Source of the DNA: Clostridiales bacterium
Lineage (GTDB): Bacteria > Bacillota_E > Sulfobacillia > Sulfobacillales > JAIMBI01
DNA: 64,000 nucleotides
NCBI GenBank assembly: GCA_027318915.1
Contig: DAHVOH010000003.1
Coordinates: forward strand, 25,325-89,324
Reading direction: 5' to 3'
This document shows positions 61,805 to 64,000 of this stretch, piece by piece; within the stretch, counting starts at the first letter, position 1, and every line of letters starts with the position of its first letter. The notes beneath the pieces are model-generated. The model worked only from the letters and a program-made list of their open reading frames with translations, did not search any database and was not told the origin of the DNA. The position numbers and the translations under genes were made by a program.

Positions 61805-62608
61805 TCACGGCGCGAACACGGCCAGCAGTTCAGCCGCCACCTGCCTGCGGCGTCCGTTGCAGCTAATGAAGCGCTGCACGCCGAATCGTTCCACCTGAGC
61901 GTGTCGGTACAGCGTGACCGTGATGGGTGTATCGTGGTTGGAAATAACCACCGGAACGCCGCGGGCGCACAGATGGGCGGCCCATCGGGCCAAGTCTTCC
62001 TGATCGCGCGCTCCAAACCCTCCCGCCGCGTAGTCCGAAAAATTGGCGGTAGCGGTCAGGGGGACGTAGGGCGGGTCGCAGTACACCACGTCACCTGTGT
62101 GGACACCGGACAGCACGGTTCGAAAATCGGCGCACTCAAACACGACGCCCTGCGAGCGCTCGTGGAAGGCGCGCAACTCCGCAGCCGGGAAATACGGGTG
62201 GGTGTAGCGCCCAAACGGCACATTGAAGCCGCCTGCCGCGTTGTACCGGCAGAGGCCGTTGTACCCGTGACGGTTCAAATACAAGAAGAGGAGCGCCTTC
62301 GTCCACGGGTCGGCCGTGGAGTTGAACTGGTCCCGGAAGGCATAGTAACGTTCCGGGCAATTGTTGAGGGGCGTGAAGAGAGTCCGCGCCGCCTCGATGA
62401 AGGCCGGACCATGATGCTGCACCATGCGGTAGAGCGCGATGAGATCCGCATTGACGTCCGCCAACAGGGCGTGGGGGTAGGCGGTGTTGAGAAACACCGC
62501 CGCCGACCCCGCGAACGGCTCGACCAGTCGGTCGCCCGCCGGAAGGTGCGTGCGGATCCGGTCCACCAATCGATACTTCCCTCCGGCCCACTTGAGAAAG
62601 GGCTTCAT
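61805..62608 (-). CDS. Dam family adenine-specific DNA methyltransferase
   Basis: N6-adenine methyltransferase of the alpha (Dam) class. Motif X KPFLKWAGGKYRL, motif I VEPFAGSAAVFL (residues 29-40), LNRHGYNGLCRYN and motif IV DPPY at 178-181 (VVYCDPPYVPLT) are in the expected order. 267 aa matches Dam-type enzymes that target GATC, though the site is inference. No restriction endonuclease gene is adjacent. ATG 62608 lacks a Shine-Dalgarno; TATATG overlaps the start, so translation may be leaderless. Confidence 0.88.
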   Translation of the reverse strand: MKPFLKWAGGKYRLVDRIRTHLPAGDRLVEPFAGSAAVFLNTAYPHALLADVNADLIALYRMVQHHGPAFIEAARTLFTPLNNCPERYYAFRDQFNSTADPWTKALLFLYLNRHGYNGLCRYNAAGGFNVPFGRYTHPYFPAAELRAFHERSQGVVFECADFRTVLSGVHTGDVVYCDPPYVPLTATANFSDYAAGGFGARDQEDLARWAAHLCARGVPVVISNHDTPITVTLYRHAQVERFGVQRFISCNGRRRQVAAELLAVFAP

Positions 62609-62826
62609 ATAGGGACTATTCGCAAGTCCGGCCGGCGAATCCTGCCGCAACCGGCAACGGCCGCCGGCCGGAGTGAACGCCGGGAGGCGGTCGTGGGCCA
62701 CCGGACGCGGCCCCCGGTCCGGGCACAGGGCGCCGTTCGCCGTCCTCCGATGCCGGCCTAAAGCTAACCAACGCGCTGGTTGCTCCATCCGTAGGGCCGC
62801 TTGGCACCGGATCGCAAAGAGGCGGC

Positions 62827-64000
62827 CTACCGACGACCGTGGGCCATGCGCAGTGATTCCGGCCGCTGCCGCAGGCGCACCATGGCCCAGATGCCGACCG
62901 CCGGCCCGATGGCCAGGATGGCCAAAATGTGCGTCCAGCCGACGGTGGGTTCCAACCACCCAACCAGGTTGATGGACCCGATCGTGAGCAGAAAGCCCAC
63001 CGCCATCTGCAGGGTCAGCGCGCTCCCCTGGAGTTCCTGAGGGCTCAGTTCCGTCACTGCCGCCGAAAACTGGGCCGAATCCGCAATGACGCTGAACCCC
63101 CAGATCAGGCTGACAACGGTGGTGATCCACAGGGCGGCGTGGTAGGTGAACCCGATGACCACGGCCATCGCGCCGCTGACGGCCATCGCACCGATGGTCG
63201 CGCGCGTGCGGCCCCACCGGTCGGCGGCCCACCCGCCGGCGAGGGCGCCGGCCACACCGGCCAAGCCAATGGCCCCGAAGGCGGTCCAGCCCGCCCGACG
63301 GACCAAGGTTGCTCCGGTCCAGTGGGGAGCGGCCGCGGCCAACAGAAAGACCGGCAACCAGGTCCACATGGCATACAGCTCCCACATATGCCCCCAATAG
63401 CCTAGGTTGGCCCACATGACCGGTCCATCCCGCAGCACGGCGCCGACGCGGTCCCATCGAAACGCCGGTGGCCGGAACGGTCCGGGATGCTCAGGCACCA
63501 CCCAGAGCACGAGCGCCCACGACACCACCGCGAGCGCGGCGCTTCCCGCCAGAACGGCCGGCCACAAGTGTAAAAAGGGCAGGCCGACCAAAAGACGCGG
63601 CAGGGCCGAACCGACGGTCAGACCCCCGATGAGAATGCCGACGGCCAGTCCGCGTTGCCGCGGGAACCACGCCGCCACCCATTGCACGGCCACCGGGTAA
63701 ACGACCGCGAGGCACACGCCGGTCAGCGTGCGCAGGGCAAAGGGTGCCCATCCGCCATCGGGAAACGCCAGGATGGCGACAGTGGTGGCCGCCGCACCCA
63801 GAGCCCCCCAAGCCATCAGCTGGCGAGGCCGCACGCGGTCGGCAAGGCCCAGCGTCGCACTAATCAGGGCCCCCACCACGAAACCCACCTGAACCACCGC
63901 GGTCAGGCCGGTAATCGCCAAACCGGACAGATGCCACTGCTGCGCCAGGGCCCCGGTGACCGCGGACGCACTGAACCACACACTCATGGCCAGTAATTCG
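62827..64000 (-). CDS. MFS transporter (5' partial)
   Basis: Major facilitator with VTGALAQQWHLSGLAITGLT, ALRTLTGVCLAVVYPVAVQW, WFPRQRGLAVGILIGGLTVG and LAGVAGALAGGWAADRWGRT. An internal ATG exists at 63987, but the frame stays open to the window edge (ELLA before MSVWFSASAV) and helix 1 would be incomplete from that ATG. The gene therefore probably starts beyond 64000. Visible part is about 390 aa, ending in a basic tail. Layout is like NarK/NNP and organic-anion MFS members; substrate unknown. Confidence 0.85.
   Translation of the reverse strand, partial: ELLAMSVWFSASAVTGALAQQWHLSGLAITGLTAVVQVGFVVGALISATLGLADRVRPRQLMAWGALGAAATTVAILAFPDGGWAPFALRTLTGVCLAVVYPVAVQWVAAWFPRQRGLAVGILIGGLTVGSALPRLLVGLPFLHLWPAVLAGSAALAVVSWALVLWVVPEHPGPFRPPAFRWDRVGAVLRDGPVMWANLGYWGHMWELYAMWTWLPVFLLAAAAPHWTGATLVRRAGWTAFGAIGLAGVAGALAGGWAADRWGRTRATIGAMAVSGAMAVVIGFTYHAALWITTVVSLIWGFSVIADSAQFSAAVTELSPQELQGSALTLQMAVGFLLTIGSINLVGWLEPTVGWTHILAILAIGPAVGIWAMVRLRQRPESLRMAHGRR

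Noticed and set aside
1..64000. CRISPR arrays, tRNA or rRNA genes, insertion sequences
   Set aside because: No regularly spaced repeats, cloverleaf-like segments, rRNA-like conserved stretches or transposase motifs were recognised by eye; a covariance-model search would be needed to exclude small RNAs.

Overview
The window is a visibly GC-rich chromosomal segment from an endospore-forming member of the Bacillota. Three things point there: a Gram-positive PolC-type DNA polymerase III; the order nusA-ylxR-ylxQ-infB-rbfA, truB-ribF-rpsO-pnp and ylxY-mlpA-ymxH-dpaA-dpaB-asd-dapG-dapA-rnj-tepA-ylzJ-spoIIIE, which as I recall is essentially that of Bacillus subtilis; and the sporulation genes dpaA/dpaB, spoIIIE, yhbH, spoVR and prkA. 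High GC, frequent GTG and TTG starts, a short EF-Ts, a short archaeal-type prolyl-tRNA synthetase and a sedolisin-type acid protease suggest a deep-branching high-GC lineage (Thermaerobacter, Sulfobacillus or Symbiobacterium-like). That placement is inference.

From 1 to 45.5 kb the plus strand is a conserved, tightly packed core. rpsB (5' end outside the window), tsf, pyrH, frr, uppS, cdsA, an AI-2E permease, dxr, rseP, ispG, proS, a GT2 glycosyltransferase and polC cover translation, UMP synthesis, isoprenoid and lipid precursors and replication. Next come nusA-rnpM-ylxQ-infB-rbfA-nrnA-truB-ribF (transcription, translation initiation, ribosome and tRNA maturation, flavins), then rpsO and pnp, each with its own signals. 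The third block (ylxY, mlpA, a dimeric-type dUTPase, ymxH, a minus-strand HAD phosphatase, dpaA/B, asd, dapG, dapA) makes aspartate-pathway intermediates and spore dipicolinate. It is followed by RNase J, TepA, YlzJ, UppP, SpoIIIE and the sporulation trio yhbH-spoVR-prkA. prkA is broken after about 273 codons.

From 45.5 kb to the right edge the content is more accessory. It holds an acetyl/propionyl-CoA synthetase, a membrane-anchored sedolisin paired with a TPR protein, a second UppP, an unrecognised conserved-looking protein, a nitrilase, two MFS transporters (the last cut by the right edge), a YedK/HMCES abasic-site protein, a psd-cdsA-pssA phosphatidylethanolamine operon and a Dam-like adenine methylase. 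Long GC-rich gaps here and around the sporulation genes carry no convincing large gene, but several carry unusually long inverted repeats without T-tracts.

No rRNA, tRNA, insertion sequence or CRISPR array was seen. Most notable are the 731-nt overlap of ylxQ into infB, the truncated prkA, the nusA leader with mutually exclusive pairings and no rimP, the propeptide-less sedolisin, and the strong intergenic hairpins.
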